A stretch of DNA of 64,000 nucleotides from Sphingomonas sp. BT-65 (GCF_026107375.2 NZ_JAPCIA010000001.1:1736001-1800000); one strand, 5' to 3'. Numbered from the stretch's first letter, positions 10,301-18,574 are shown. The notes: generated from the sequence alone by a model not told the origin. Made by a program: numbers and translations.

Positions 10301-10416
10301 GTGTCCTCTTCGGTCGGTGTCGCAGTCTCGGTTTGCGCGAAAGCGGGCACTGCGAACATCGTGCCGCTGATCAGCAGCGTCGAAGTCAACAGGCGCGTAC
10401 GTGCCATCGATACCAT
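7306..10416 (-). CDS. TonB-dependent outer-membrane receptor
   Basis: A 1036-aa ligand-gated outer-membrane transporter powered by TonB-ExbBD. A Sec signal peptide ends at VPAFA-Q near residue 27. A Ton-box-like EEDTVVVTGSRI and a plug domain follow (DLRGLGSNRNLVLIDGRR, and IERIEVTTGGAGAAYGADAI near residue 150), then a long Tyr/Asn-rich barrel ending in a C-terminal Phe (VSARLKF) as BAM substrates do. At over 1000 residues it belongs to the large oligosaccharide/peptide-type receptors common in sphingomonads rather than to small siderophore receptors. The start at 10416 places the signal peptide at the N-terminus; ATG 10407 is also possible. Its neighbours are sulfotransferases and hydroxylase-like enzymes. 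The ligand is unknown. Confidence 0.95.
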   Translation of the reverse strand: MVSMARTRLLTSTLLISGTMFAVPAFAQTETATPTEEDTVVVTGSRIVRPNLDSNSPVAVVSGEETTQNADVTLDTFLNTLPQVNPAGTTTSNNPGNNGQSNIDLRGLGSNRNLVLIDGRRPMVSATTMAVDLNTIPQGLIERIEVTTGGAGAAYGADAIAGVVNVILKDDFEGIDLRATYSNSIPQTDARELQISGTIGGNFADNRGNFALSVEYADRQGLIKAQRAFAAQATSTTGSFPTGSFTDSAANPISQAAVTALFQGYGSAAKDIPTTTLLGFNSDGTLFGRGTFNDPRDVTNFRYALDSPANPNLNYFPDFYSYNFDIVNILVLPLERYSAFTRANYEINPSFEVFVQGAYTNYKSSTALAPTPVSTGIVGVGSNASVLNARSSLVNLVHDSGAGAGVTPGRITGFVVPVNNRFVSNDLRTLLNTRVGNDPNLAGSGATEGIRIGYRFLGTGLREQAFENEVIQGLAGLRGEIADGWRYEAYYSWGKTVIDQEARGNVNVQRVQELLESAPGGVSDGGASLCDGGFNPFGIQPLSQDCVDFVNETGVTKTTFTQKIAQAYVTGELVELPAGPLSVAFGVEKRDFRYEFDPGSLFGPIAGFNTSTPDLGTNSFLDFFGEALIPLAKNAPWAETLELSLTARHSKSDFNDIQNGIDGESSSDWAYGGTLTWAPIPEVRLRGSYQHSVRAPNFGELFSGGGSFPQIFDPCSFNTNFRTTGGAAAASICQNAGIGGVGAATLNSFVATPGAQAFITATGNPNLKPEKSDAFTVGAVFNFAGFTGSIDYYNIKINDTIFAPDVNEIIASCYGYNDLNSSLSATSPYCQGIARSGNNISGIYLPPSLGGDPATGYFQFVNQGSVKTSGIDFQLGYRLPTEFVGPASAINFNLLLNYLFDFKVTGLGGLKTDYAGTASYFGAGLGTSFPEWKGTLNMGWNFNEELSFHTRVRYIADMENRAARQYIGETFTGPESVWYFDFAVQGEVENMTLRLGVNNAFDRQPPTYAPNVQSGTDPSTYDVIGRRAYVSARLKF

Positions 10417-10559
10417 AATAGTAGCACCCCTTTGTGCGGGCGTTTTCCGCCCTTGTTGATTGCGCAGGAGGGACCTCACGCAAGATTATGACACCATAAG
10501 TCTGGGTCTGGCGCGCGCACAATGGCGTTCGAGGGGGCAGCGTCATTTGTAATCGCGAC

Positions 10560-10575
10560 GTGACAAAAACGTCAC
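10560..10575. promoter_or_regulatory. Small dyad GTGAC-N6-GTCAC upstream of the TonB-dependent receptor
   Basis: In the 178-bp space between the M23 peptidase stop and the receptor start there is a perfect 5-bp dyad, GTGAC at 10560-10564 and GTCAC at 10571-10575, with an A-rich 6-nt spacer. It could be an operator for a helix-turn-helix regulator of the receptor. I found no convincing -35/-10 pair nearby; CATAAT, close to a -10 hexamer, reads on the minus strand near 10486-10491. No Fur-box-like sequence is apparent. Confidence 0.25.
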
Positions 10576-10594
10576 ACTCGCAACCATCCTGCGT

Positions 10595-11482
10595 TCAGTC
10601 GGCCGTCACCGGCATCGATCCGGCGAGCAGTAGCGGGTCGATCCGCGCGCCGTTCCACTTCATTCCCCAGTGGAGATGCGGCCCGGTGGCGCGCCCGGTC
10701 GCGCCCACCGCGCCCACGGTCTGACCCCGCCGTACCACCTCGCCGACCTTCACGTCGATGCGCGAGAGGTGGAGGAAGGCGCTGTTGAGGCCCATGCCAT
10801 GGTCGAGCATCAGCAGCCTGCCCTCGAGCGTGAACGGCGCCTGCGCCGCCAGGATCACCACCCCGTCCGCCGGCGCGAGCACGGGCGTGCCGCTCGGCCG
10901 CGCGACATCGACGCCCGAATGGTAGGCGCCGGGCTCGCCCTTGTAGATGCGCTGCGAGCCGAACAGGCCCGAGATGCGCCCGGTCACCGGCCACATGAAA
11001 CGTTGCCGCCAGCCCTGCGAGGGCGAGCGGATCGCGCGCGCCGTGCTCATCTGGGCGAGCTCGCCCGGACGACGGCGCTGAAACTCCGCGGTCGGCTGCG
11101 AATAGCGCGGCAGCGTATTGAGCCGCTCGATCCGCCAGGCGCGCGGCTGTACCGTAAGCGTGCGCCGCATTGCGCTGCCATCGACCCGCGTCGCGACGAT
11201 CGCAGCCGCAGGCCCCGCGTCGCGGTCGAACGCGATGAGGAAACGGCCGTCCGCCGCGACCGGCACATCCTGGCCATTGAAGCTCAGCCGGCTGGTCAGC
11301 GCGGGCGCGGTGCCGAGCACGGTGCCGCCCTGGATCATCGGCCCGTCGAACGCGAAGTCGTTGCGCGCGGCGGAAGCGCGAGCCTGCCCCGCCGCAGCGT
11401 CCGCGGGTGCCAGCGCGGCGGGAATGGCGGCCGTCAGGCCAAGGGCGGCGCTCGCGATGACAAGCCCCCCCGTTGCCTTCAT
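10595..11482 (-). CDS. M23-family (LytM/NlpD-type) metallopeptidase
   Basis: A 295-aa exported protein with a signal peptide-like N-terminus (MKATGGLVIASAALGLTAAI), a beta-rich middle and a C-terminal peptidase_M23 (lysostaphin-like) domain. The zinc-site signatures are intact: HSGVDVA (H-x3-D) and GPHLHWG (HxH), plus LDHGMGLNSAFLHLS. An active enzyme would cut peptidoglycan cross-links in the periplasm, but many relatives are activators. Its ATG at 11482 overlaps the DUF2093 stop by four bases (ATGA), so it is the last gene of xseA-DUF2093-M23. The intact metal ligands suggest an endopeptidase rather than a degenerate factor. Confidence 0.9.
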   Translation of the reverse strand: MKATGGLVIASAALGLTAAIPAALAPADAAAGQARASAARNDFAFDGPMIQGGTVLGTAPALTSRLSFNGQDVPVAADGRFLIAFDRDAGPAAAIVATRVDGSAMRRTLTVQPRAWRIERLNTLPRYSQPTAEFQRRRPGELAQMSTARAIRSPSQGWRQRFMWPVTGRISGLFGSQRIYKGEPGAYHSGVDVARPSGTPVLAPADGVVILAAQAPFTLEGRLLMLDHGMGLNSAFLHLSRIDVKVGEVVRRGQTVGAVGATGRATGPHLHWGMKWNGARIDPLLLAGSMPVTAD

Positions 11483-11682
11483 GGCGTCATCATCGCCCGC
11501 GTCGCGATTTCGGCCGTGGCATAGGGCTCCTGCTTCTCGACGCTCCAGTAGCGCAGCGCCTCGAGCGGGATCTTCTCGCCGCTCACCGCGCACACGACAT
11601 GGTCGCCGGGCGCGAGCACGCGAAAGCCGTTCGCCATATAGTGGAGCCGCGCCGGGCGGGCGGTGTTGGACGACATCAGCAT
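11479..11682 (-). CDS. DUF2093 domain protein
   Basis: A 67-aa protein matching the short alphaproteobacterial DUF2093 family: ARLHYMANGFRVLAPGDHVVCAVSGEKIP, then ALRYWSVEKQEPYA. The core has a single Cys and an SGEKIPLEALRYWS stretch typical of the family. Its function is not known. It lies 27 bp after xseA and overlaps the M23 gene, a gene order that helps identify it. The start could be 11682 (MLMSS) or 11676 (MSS). Confidence 0.88.
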   Translation of the reverse strand: MLMSSNTARPARLHYMANGFRVLAPGDHVVCAVSGEKIPLEALRYWSVEKQEPYATAEIATRAMMTP

Positions 11683-11709
11683 AAGCGCACTCGTTTCGCT
11701 ACGGACAAT

Positions 11710-13089
11710 TCAGAACAGATCGGGCTGTTCGGGCTTGGATGGAGCATAGGGTTTGCCGCCTGCGCGCTCAACCCGCGCATCCACCACGCCGTCGCGGAAA
11801 TGGAGCGTCACCGCGCCCGCCGCGCGCGCGTCCGCCGCGCTCGCCACCACCTTGCCGCTCGCCTTGGCGCCGACGCGGACATAACCGCGCTGGAGCAGAT
11901 TGTCGGGATTGACCGCGTCGAGCAGCTTGCCCGCCCCCTCCAGCCGGTGACGCAGTGTGTCGAGCTTGCGCTCGAGCACCGCCGGCCGCAGCGCGCCCGC
12001 CGCGCGGTCGAGCACGCCGCGCGCCACCGTCACGCGCCGCTCCAGCGCCCGGTCGAGCCGCGCGCCCATGTCGTCGGCCTTTTGCCGCTGCGGCCCGAGC
12101 AATGCGTCGCGCCGGGGCAGCACGCGCACCAAGGCCGCCAATCGCTCTCCGCCGCGCTCGTGATAGCGCCGCGCGCAGCGCTCGGCGCGCAGGCCGAGCG
12201 TGGCGATGCCGTTGGCGAGCTCGGCGCGCACGGGTACGGCCATCTCCGCCGCCGCGGTCGGGGTCGGCGCGCGCATGTCGGCGGCAAAGTCGCACAGGCT
12301 GGTGTCGGTCTCGTGCCCCACCGCCGAGATGACCGGGATCGAGCATGCCGCCACCGCGCGCACCACGACTTCCTCGTTGAACGCCCACAGATCCTCGATC
12401 GAGCCGCCGCCGCGCGCGACGATCACCAGGTCCGGCCGCCGCACCGACCCATCCTCCACCATCGCATCGAACCCGCGCACCGCCGCCGCCACTTCCTCGG
12501 CCGCGCCCTGGCCTTGCACCTTGACCGGCCAGACCAGCACGTGGGTCGGAAAGCGGTCCTCGAGCCGATGGAGGATATCGCGGATCACCGCCCCGGTAGG
12601 CGACGTCACCACGCCGATCGTCTGCGGCGCAAACGGCAGCGGCTTCTTGCGCGCCGGGTCGAACAGCCCCTCCCCGGCGAGCTGTGCCTTCAATTTCTCG
12701 AACAGCGCCATCAACGCGCCTTCGCCGGCCAGCTCCATCCGCTCGATCACGATCTGGTATTTGGAGCGGCCGGGGTAGGTGGTGAGCTTGCCGGTGGCGA
12801 TCACCTCGATCCCGTCCTGCGGGCTGAACGGCACCAAAGCCGCCTGCCCACGCCACATCACCGCGTCGATCACCGCGTCAGCGTCCTTGAGCGCGAGATA
12901 GACATGCCCCGACGCCGCACGCTTGAACCCCGAAATCTCGCCGCGCAGCCGGACATGGCCGAACTCGCCCTCGACCATGCGCTTCAGTTTCAGCGACAAT
13001 TCGCCGACCGAAAGCGGAGCGGCGTTGTCCCCCTCCCGCCCCTCGGCTACGAGCCGCGGCGGAACGTTATCGTCGAAGGGGTCTGACAT
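11710..13089 (-). CDS. xseA: Exodeoxyribonuclease VII large subunit
   Basis: A 459-aa large subunit of exonuclease VII, which degrades single-stranded DNA to oligonucleotides. An N-terminal OB-fold ([20 protein letters not shown]... [11 protein letters not shown]) leads into the catalytic region ([60 protein letters not shown]), a long Arg/Leu coiled coil and a C-terminal segment (LLQRGYVRV). The small subunit xseB is not adjacent. The ATG at 13089 has an AGGA Shine-Dalgarno and overlaps the purD start codon on the other strand. A longer frame upstream reads through purD and is not credible. Confidence 0.95.
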   Translation of the reverse strand: MSDPFDDNVPPRLVAEGREGDNAAPLSVGELSLKLKRMVEGEFGHVRLRGEISGFKRAASGHVYLALKDADAVIDAVMWRGQAALVPFSPQDGIEVIATGKLTTYPGRSKYQIVIERMELAGEGALMALFEKLKAQLAGEGLFDPARKKPLPFAPQTIGVVTSPTGAVIRDILHRLEDRFPTHVLVWPVKVQGQGAAEEVAAAVRGFDAMVEDGSVRRPDLVIVARGGGSIEDLWAFNEEVVVRAVAACSIPVISAVGHETDTSLCDFAADMRAPTPTAAAEMAVPVRAELANGIATLGLRAERCARRYHERGGERLAALVRVLPRRDALLGPQRQKADDMGARLDRALERRVTVARGVLDRAAGALRPAVLERKLDTLRHRLEGAGKLLDAVNPDNLLQRGYVRVGAKASGKVVASAADARAAGAVTLHFRDGVVDARVERAGGKPYAPSKPEQPDLF

Positions 13090-14356
13090 GAATGTCCTGT
13101 TGCTTGGGTCCGGTGGCCGCGAACATGCGCTCGCCTGGAAGCTCGCGCAATCGCCCCGGCTCGATAGCCTGCACGCGATCCCCGGCAACCCCGGAATCGC
13201 CCAATACGCGACTTGCCACGAGGTGAAGCTCACCGATCACCCCGCAGTGATCGAGTTCTGCCGCGCGCACGACATCGGCTTCGTCGTGGTCGGCCCTGAA
13301 GCGCCTTTGGTCGATGGCCTCAGCGACAGCCTGCGCGCCGCCGGCCTCCCCGTGTTCGGCCCCTCGCAGGCGGCCGCCCAGCTCGAAGGGTCGAAGGGCT
13401 TCACCAAGGACCTGTGCGCGCGCGAGAACATCCCCACCGCCGGCTATGTCCGCGTCACCGATCTCGCCACCGCCCGTGCCGCGCTCGCCCGCGATTTCCC
13501 GCGGCCGGTGGTGATCAAGGCCGATGGTCTCGCCGCGGGCAAGGGCGTGACCATCGCCTTCACCGACGAGGAGGCCGAGGCCGCGATCGCCGCGATCTTC
13601 GACAAGCCCGGCGGCGAGGCGGTGATCGAGGAATTCCTCGAAGGCGAGGAAGCCAGCCTGTTCATCCTCACCGACGGCAAGGCGATCATGCCGATGGGCT
13701 CGGCGCAGGACCACAAGCGCGTCGGCGACGGCGACACCGGCCCCAATACCGGCGGGATGGGCGCCTACAGCCCTGCCCGCGTGCTCACCCCCGAGTTGGA
13801 AGCCGCGGCGATCGACACGATCATCCGCCCCACCGTCGTGGCGATGGCCAGGGACGGCATTCCCTATTCAGGCGTGCTCTATGCCGGCCTCATGCTCACC
13901 CGCGCCGGCCCCAAGCTGATCGAGTACAACGCCCGCTTCGGCGACCCCGAATGCCAGGTGTTGATGCTGCGGCTCGAGGATGATCTGCTCGACCTCATGC
14001 TCGCGGCCGAGACCGGCGAGCTGGCCAGCCGTCCCGCCCCGCGCTTCGGCGCCGAGACCGCGCTCACCGTGGTGATGGCGGCGAAGGGCTATCCCGGCAC
14101 GCCCGAGACCGGCGGCGCGATCCGCGGGCTCGACGCCGCCGAGGAAACCGGCGCGCAGGTCTTCCAGGCCGGCACGCGCATGGATGGCGACACGCTCGTC
14201 GCCGCGGGCGGCCGCGTTCTCACGGTCACCGCCACCGGCGCCAGCGTCACCGAAGCGCAGGCGGCCGCCTATCGCGCGGTCGACGCGATCGACTTCCCCA
14301 CCGGCTTCGCCCGCCGCGACATCGGCTGGCGCGAAGTGGCGCGCGAGCGGGGCTAG
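13088..14356 (+). CDS. purD: Phosphoribosylamine--glycine ligase
   Basis: A 422-aa GAR synthetase, which joins phosphoribosylamine and glycine with ATP in step two of purine synthesis. Visible are the N-terminal [19 protein letters not shown], the ATP-grasp segment GSKGFTKDL... [25 protein letters not shown] and [12 protein letters not shown]. Length matches the family (~425-430). The start at 13088 follows an AAGGGG Shine-Dalgarno and overlaps the divergent xseA start by two bases. Its stop shares a CTAG palindrome with the convergent ankyrin gene. Glycine as substrate links it loosely to the glycine cleavage operon later in the window. Confidence 0.97.
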   Translation: MNVLLLGSGGREHALAWKLAQSPRLDSLHAIPGNPGIAQYATCHEVKLTDHPAVIEFCRAHDIGFVVVGPEAPLVDGLSDSLRAAGLPVFGPSQAAAQLEGSKGFTKDLCARENIPTAGYVRVTDLATARAALARDFPRPVVIKADGLAAGKGVTIAFTDEEAEAAIAAIFDKPGGEAVIEEFLEGEEASLFILTDGKAIMPMGSAQDHKRVGDGDTGPNTGGMGAYSPARVLTPELEAAAIDTIIRPTVVAMARDGIPYSGVLYAGLMLTRAGPKLIEYNARFGDPECQVLMLRLEDDLLDLMLAAETGELASRPAPRFGAETALTVVMAAKGYPGTPETGGAIRGLDAAEETGAQVFQAGTRMDGDTLVAAGGRVLTVTATGASVTEAQAAAYRAVDAIDFPTGFARRDIGWREVARERG

Positions 14357-15036
14357 TCCGGCTCCGCAATCGCCTGGTCGGCGTCCCCGATCAGATATTG
14401 CGCCATCGAGGTGCGCGCCGGATTGATCCGGTGCGGCGGGAACAGCAGCAGGCACAGCACCGCGGTATCGCGCCGCGCCCAGCTCCCCCAGCTGAGCGGC
14501 GAATCCCCATGCGCGTCGCGCTGGTCGAGCACCGCGCCCGCCGCGATCAGCCGCTCGATCGTCCCCTGCGTGGCATAAGCCGCCGCGCGGTGCAGCGCGC
14601 CCTCGCCGCGGTTGCGCACATCGCGCATGAAGCAACCAGTCTCAGTCCCGGGAATCGTCGCCTTGTTGGGATCGGCGCCAGCCGCCAACAGCACTGCGAC
14701 AACCGCCTCCTGTCCCGGACTGTCGCGGCTCACCGCGTTGTGCAACGGCGTCTCGCCGCTCTCCGGATCGGCGCCATCGGCGTCCGCGCCTTGCTCGATC
14801 AGCCAGGCGCACAGCCGCCAATGCCCGTGGAACGCCGCGCCGCCGAGGCCGAGGTTGCGGCCGAGCCGCTCGAGCGGCACGCCTGCCTCCACCAGCCGCC
14901 GGATCGCGCTCACATCGCCATAATAGGCGCACCAGCCGATCAGGTCGGCGCCCTCGACGCGCGCCTGCGGATCGCCGCCGCCGGCGAGCCAGTCGAAGAT
15001 CAGGTCGGTGCGGCCCGCCGCGATGCGTTCCAGCAT
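14353..15036 (-). CDS. Ankyrin-repeat protein
   Basis: A 227-aa protein built of about five ankyrin repeats, seen as [74 protein letters not shown] and [14 protein letters not shown]. It has no signal peptide or membrane segment, so it is probably a cytoplasmic protein-binding scaffold. It has no operon partner. Its stop codon is inside the CTAG shared with purD. The partner is unknown. Confidence 0.88.
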   Translation of the reverse strand: MLERIAAGRTDLIFDWLAGGGDPQARVEGADLIGWCAYYGDVSAIRRLVEAGVPLERLGRNLGLGGAAFHGHWRLCAWLIEQGADADGADPESGETPLHNAVSRDSPGQEAVVAVLLAAGADPNKATIPGTETGCFMRDVRNRGEGALHRAAAYATQGTIERLIAAGAVLDQRDAHGDSPLSWGSWARRDTAVLCLLLFPPHRINPARTSMAQYLIGDADQAIAEPD

Positions 15037-15143
15037 GTCGCGCCCTCCGGAATGTGGCGCGTCGTCATATCACGGAGCACCGTCCCGGCGAACTCTTGCC
15101 GCGGCGAAGCGTTGACGTTGTTCAACCCTATCCGAGGCCCCCG

Positions 15144-15350
15144 ATGGACAGCACCACCGAATCCCTGTCCCCCGCAGGCGCCGCATCGATGTTCGGCTGG
15201 GTAACGGTGACGCATCTGATCGTCGTTGCGCTGTGCGCGGTCGGCGCCATCGCGATCCTTGTCTGGGGCCGCCGGCTGCGCCGCAAGCGCCTGGAGGCCG
15301 AGCGCACACGCGAGGAAGACGCCGGCCGCGACCAGCCGCCACCCGCATAG
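15144..15350 (+). CDS. Small single-pass membrane protein
   Basis: A 68-aa protein with one transmembrane helix (FGWVTVTHLIVVALCAVGAI and following, residues ~17-42), then a strongly basic juxtamembrane stretch (GRRLRRKRLEAERTRE), which by the positive-inside rule faces the cytoplasm. A GAGG Shine-Dalgarno lies 6 bp before the ATG. It ends 8 bp before the convergent CorC-like gene. I do not recognise a family; supported by the ribosome-binding site, codon use and the clear helix. Confidence 0.6.
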   Translation: MDSTTESLSPAGAASMFGWVTVTHLIVVALCAVGAIAILVWGRRLRRKRLEAERTREEDAGRDQPPPA

Positions 15351-15358
15351 CACGCAGG

Positions 15359-16663
15359 CTATCCGGTCTCGCTCACCAGCAGCTTGTCGATCTTGTGCCC
15401 GTCCATGTCGACGATCTCGAACCGCCAGCCCTGCTCGGTAAAGCTCTCGCCCTCCTGCGGCAGCCGCTTGAGCACCGCGAGCGCGAGGCCGGCGACCGTC
15501 GCATAGTCGCGATCCTCGGGCAGCTCGATCCTGATCCGCTCGGCCAGCGCGTCGGCGGCGAGCTGGCCCGAGACGAGCAGCGATCCGTCATCGCGCACCA
15601 CGATCGCGGGTTCGTCGCCGAAATCGGCGTCCGACACGAACTCGCCCGCGATCGCCGCAAGCAGATCGGCCGGGGTCACGATCCCCTCGAAATGCCCATA
15701 TTCGTCATGGACGAAGCCCATCGGCACGGCGGCACGGCGCAGCGCGCCCAGCGCATCCATCGCGTCGACCTGGTCGGGGAGCACCGGCGCGGCGTGCATC
15801 AGCGCGCGCAGGTCGAGCGGCTGCCCAAGGATCAGCGCCGTGACCACGTCGCGTGCCTGCACCACGCCGACCACCGCGTCGACCGAACCCTCGGCAACCG
15901 GCAGGCGGGTATGCGGCGTCTCGGCCAGCGCCTTGCGGATTCCGGCCTCGTCGAGATTGGCGTCGATCCAGTCGACCTCGGTGCGCGGCGTCATCACCTC
16001 GCGCACCGGCCGGTCGGCGAGCCGCACCACCCCCGAGATGATCGAGCGCTCATGCTCCTCGATCACTCCCGAATGCGTCGCCTCGGCCACCAGCATGTGC
16101 AGCTCCTCGGCGGTGACGCGGTTCTCCGATTCGCGGTTCATGCCGAGCAGGCGGAACACCAAAGCGCTGCTCCGGTCGAGCACCCACACCACCGGTGCGG
16201 TAGCCTTCGACAGCCACAGCATCGGCGTCGCCATCACCACCGCGATCGGCTCAGGCGAGCGCAGCGCGAACTGCTTGGGTACCAGCTCGCCGACGATCAG
16301 CGAGGCATAGGTGGTGAGCGCGATGACGATCGCGAAACCGATCGTCTGCGCGGTCTCCTTCTCCGCCCCCAGCAGCTCGATCCGCGCCGCGGTGGGCATA
16401 CCCAGGCTCGCGCCCGAATAGGCGCCGGCGAGGATGCCGATCAGGGTGATGCCGATCTGCACGGTCGAGAGGAACTTGCCGGGATCGGCGGCGAGGTCGA
16501 GCGCGGTCTGCGCGCCGCGCTTACCGGTGCGCACCATCGCCTCCAGCCGCGCCTTGCGCGCGGAGACGATCGCGAGCTCGGACATCGCGAACACACCGTT
16601 GAGCGCGACCAGCGCCAGGATGATCGCGACGTCGATCCAGGGAAATGGGGGGAGCGGGTCCAT
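15359..16663 (-). CDS. CNNM/CorC-type transmembrane protein (DUF21, CBS pair, CorC_HlyC)
   Basis: A 434-aa integral membrane protein of the hemolysin C/CorC/CNNM family. An N-terminal DUF21 domain has about four hydrophobic helices (first: DVAIILALVALNGVFAMSEL). A CBS-domain pair follows (VREVMTPRTEVDWIDAN onwards), then a C-terminal CorC_HlyC domain (DGSLLVSGQLAADALAE... ALAVLKRLPQEGESF). Relatives export or regulate Mg2+/Co2+; the hemolysin name is historical. The family member with DUF21 is distinct from cytosolic CorC beside ybeY. There is no operon partner. The ATG at 16663 fits the first helix. Confidence 0.92.
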   Translation of the reverse strand: MDPLPPFPWIDVAIILALVALNGVFAMSELAIVSARKARLEAMVRTGKRGAQTALDLAADPGKFLSTVQIGITLIGILAGAYSGASLGMPTAARIELLGAEKETAQTIGFAIVIALTTYASLIVGELVPKQFALRSPEPIAVVMATPMLWLSKATAPVVWVLDRSSALVFRLLGMNRESENRVTAEELHMLVAEATHSGVIEEHERSIISGVVRLADRPVREVMTPRTEVDWIDANLDEAGIRKALAETPHTRLPVAEGSVDAVVGVVQARDVVTALILGQPLDLRALMHAAPVLPDQVDAMDALGALRRAAVPMGFVHDEYGHFEGIVTPADLLAAIAGEFVSDADFGDEPAIVVRDDGSLLVSGQLAADALAERIRIELPEDRDYATVAGLALAVLKRLPQEGESFTEQGWRFEIVDMDGHKIDKLLVSETG

Positions 16664-16791
16664 TGGCCTGCCGAACCCATAGTCGCATTCAGCTGAGTTT
16701 CACAACGCCCGTCTACATCGCGGGTCGATGCGAGGGCGGAACAACGCCGCCGCTCGCGCGATTCTGGTCACGAAATCAAAGGAGGAAGTTC

Positions 16792-17469
16792 ATGCGTAAT
16801 CTCGGCAACTGGCCGCTCGTCCCCGCCATCGCGGCGCTCGCGCTGACAAGCGCCTGCGTCACCGATCCGGTGACTGGCGAGCAGCGCATGTCCAAGGCCG
16901 GCATCGGCGCGATCGGCGGCGCGCTGGGCGGCTATATCCTTGGCGACATCGTCGGCGGGCGGCGCGACCGGTCTGAAAAGATCATCGGCGCGGGCATCGG
17001 CGCGATCGGCGGCGCCGCCATCGGCAGCTACATGGACCGGCAGGAGCGCGAGATCCGCGAGCGTACCGCGGGCACCGATGTCGAGGTGATCCGCCGGGGC
17101 GACGACCTCATCCTGTCGATGCCGTCGGGCATCACCTTCGCCACCGACAGCTCGACGATCGAGCCGCAGTTCCGCCCCACGCTCGACAAGGTCGCCGACG
17201 TGCTCGACCGCTACAACCAGACCTATGTCGACGTGTACGGCCACACCGATTCGACCGGGTCGGACGCCTACAACCAGTCGCTGTCGGAGCGCCGCGCTGA
17301 CGCGGTCGCCAGCTATCTCTCGATGCGCGGCGTCGAATCGGCGCGGCTCGAGGCGCTCGGCTATGGCGAGACCCAGCCCGTCGCCGACAACGCCACGATC
17401 GAAGGCCGCGCCCAGAACCGCCGCGTCGAGATCAAGATCGTGCCGGTGCGCGACAGCGACATGCGGTAA
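16792..17469 (+). CDS. OmpA-family lipoprotein with glycine zipper
   Basis: A 225-aa lipoprotein. The lipobox LTSAC places the lipidated Cys near residue 20. A glycine-zipper hairpin follows (GIGAIGGALGGYILGDIVGG and GAGIGAIGGAAIGSYMD), then a C-terminal OmpA-like peptidoglycan-binding domain with YGHTDSTGSDAYNQSLSERR and NRRVEIKI. It would sit in the outer membrane and bind peptidoglycan non-covalently, resembling YiaD. The ATG follows a near-perfect Shine-Dalgarno (GGAGGAAG), suggesting strong translation. The Asp and Arg of the OmpA ligand site (TDS, SERRAD) are intact. Confidence 0.93.
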   Translation: MRNLGNWPLVPAIAALALTSACVTDPVTGEQRMSKAGIGAIGGALGGYILGDIVGGRRDRSEKIIGAGIGAIGGAAIGSYMDRQEREIRERTAGTDVEVIRRGDDLILSMPSGITFATDSSTIEPQFRPTLDKVADVLDRYNQTYVDVYGHTDSTGSDAYNQSLSERRADAVASYLSMRGVESARLEALGYGETQPVADNATIEGRAQNRRVEIKIVPVRDSDMR

Positions 17470-17470
17470 G

Positions 17471-17622
17471 AAATCCTCCCCTTCAGGGGAGGTGGCATCG
17501 CGCAGCGATGACGGAGGGACCGCCGCGCAGACGGCGGAAACGGCGCAACCGGGTACCGCCCTCTTCGGGGCGGCCCCTCCACCGCCTTCGGCGGTCCCCC
17601 TCCCCCGGTGGGGGGAGGAGTT
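17471..17622. repeat. Twin-unit inverted GC-rich element A (REPIN-like)
   Basis: Fills the space between the OmpA lipoprotein and tadA exactly. The left unit begins AATCCTCCCCTTCAGGGGAG and continues to GACGGAGGG; the right unit, facing it, ends GGTGGGGGGAGGAGTTT. The middle holds further short hairpins (for example ACCGCC TTC GGCGGT). The left unit closely resembles the left unit of element B at 58486. Probable non-autonomous dispersed repeat; it may also act as a bidirectional terminator. Confidence 0.8.
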
Positions 17623-18072
17623 TCACCGCCGCGCCGCGAAGAACTCCCGCAGCAACTCGCCTGCCTCGCCTTCCCCGATCCCGGAATACACTTCCGGCCG
17701 GTGATGGCAGGTGGGTTGCGCGAAGAAGCGCGGGCCGTGCTCGACCGCCCCACCTTTGGGATCGGGTGCGCCGTAATAGACGCGCGCGATCCGGGCATGC
17801 GCGATCGCCCCGGCGCACATCGCGCAGGGCTCCAGCGTCACCCACAGGTCGCAATCCTCCAGCCGCTCGCGGCCGAGCTTCGCCGCGGCCTCGCGAATCA
17901 CCCGCATCTCGGCATGCGCGGTGGGGTCGCACAGGGCACGCGGCGCGTTGGCCGCGACCGCCACCTGCCGGTCGCCCTGCATCACCACCGCGCCGACCGG
18001 CACCTCGCCCGCCTGTGCGGCGGCGCGGGCGGCATCGAGCGCGGCGCGCATCGGTTCGGGCAGCGGGAACAT
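17623..18072 (-). CDS. tadA: tRNA-specific adenosine deaminase
   Basis: A 149-aa cytidine/deoxycytidylate-deaminase-fold enzyme that converts A34 to inosine in the anticodon of tRNA-Arg(ACG). The zinc and catalytic residues are His53 and Glu55 (TAHAE) and Cys83/Cys86 (EPCAMC). Length is normal for the family. ATG 18072 is chosen; ATG 18108 would add 12 residues, and neither has a strong Shine-Dalgarno. The stop codon abuts a GC-rich inverted element that may end transcription. Confidence 0.95.
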   Translation of the reverse strand: MFPLPEPMRAALDAARAAAQAGEVPVGAVVMQGDRQVAVAANAPRALCDPTAHAEMRVIREAAAKLGRERLEDCDLWVTLEPCAMCAGAIAHARIARVYYGAPDPKGGAVEHGPRFFAQPTCHHRPEVYSGIGEGEAGELLREFFAARR

Positions 18073-18131
18073 CACCCCGCTATGCCCGCGCACGCCGCCC
18101 TTGGCCATGCCGCCCGCGAATCGGTGTCCGC

Positions 18132-18413
18132 CTACTGCGTCTTGGCGGCAGGCGCAGGCTGCGCCTTCTCGACCTCGACCGTCGGCACCTGGATGGTCTT
18201 GTTCTCCATCACCACGGTCGGCACCTGGATCGTCTCGTTGGTATAGCCCATGCCGACCTTGCCGACATCGGCCTTCACCTCGGGCGCCTTGCCGCCTTCC
18301 AGCTTGACCTGCGGCAGCGAGCCGGACTGCATGTTGACGCTCAGCATGCCGACCGAGATCATCACCACGATCACCACGGCGGCGAGGCCCAGTATCGCCA
18401 GGATTGCACGCAT
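18132..18413 (-). CDS. Membrane-anchored hypothetical protein with a TIQVPTV repeat
   Basis: A 93-aa protein with an N-terminal hydrophobic helix (AILAILGLAAVVIVVMISVG) and no clear cleavage site, so probably anchored in the inner membrane with its C-terminus in the periplasm. The soluble part carries a near-exact tandem heptad-scale repeat, ETIQVPTVVMEN and KTIQVPTVEVEK, and a Pro/Ala-rich tail. It resembles small uncharacterised sphingomonad proteins. It shares a 161-bp divergent promoter region with rpmB. Confidence 0.65.
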   Translation of the reverse strand: MRAILAILGLAAVVIVVMISVGMLSVNMQSGSLPQVKLEGGKAPEVKADVGKVGMGYTNETIQVPTVVMENKTIQVPTVEVEKAQPAPAAKTQ

Positions 18414-18574
18414 CGTTCAGTCTCCCCAAAATTGAATCGTTTGCGTAATAACGCCGCATGACGGATCGAAGTTGCACGCGATCGGTCGAACGAGGTTGAC
18501 GAAAAGCCCCTGTCCCGGTATCGGGCCGCTCTTTCCGGGACGACCGGAACAGGCATAAACCTAGGAATCAAGCG

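Noticed and set aside
7138..10491. 1117-codon plus-strand open frame opposite the TonB-dependent receptor
   Set aside because: It is an antisense shadow: the minus frame has the signal peptide, plug motifs and terminal Phe, while the plus frame is Arg/Glu-rich without any domain.
17475..17622. CRISPR-like repeat array in the GC-rich element
   Set aside because: There are no regular direct repeats with unique spacers; the structure is inverted units and short palindromes.
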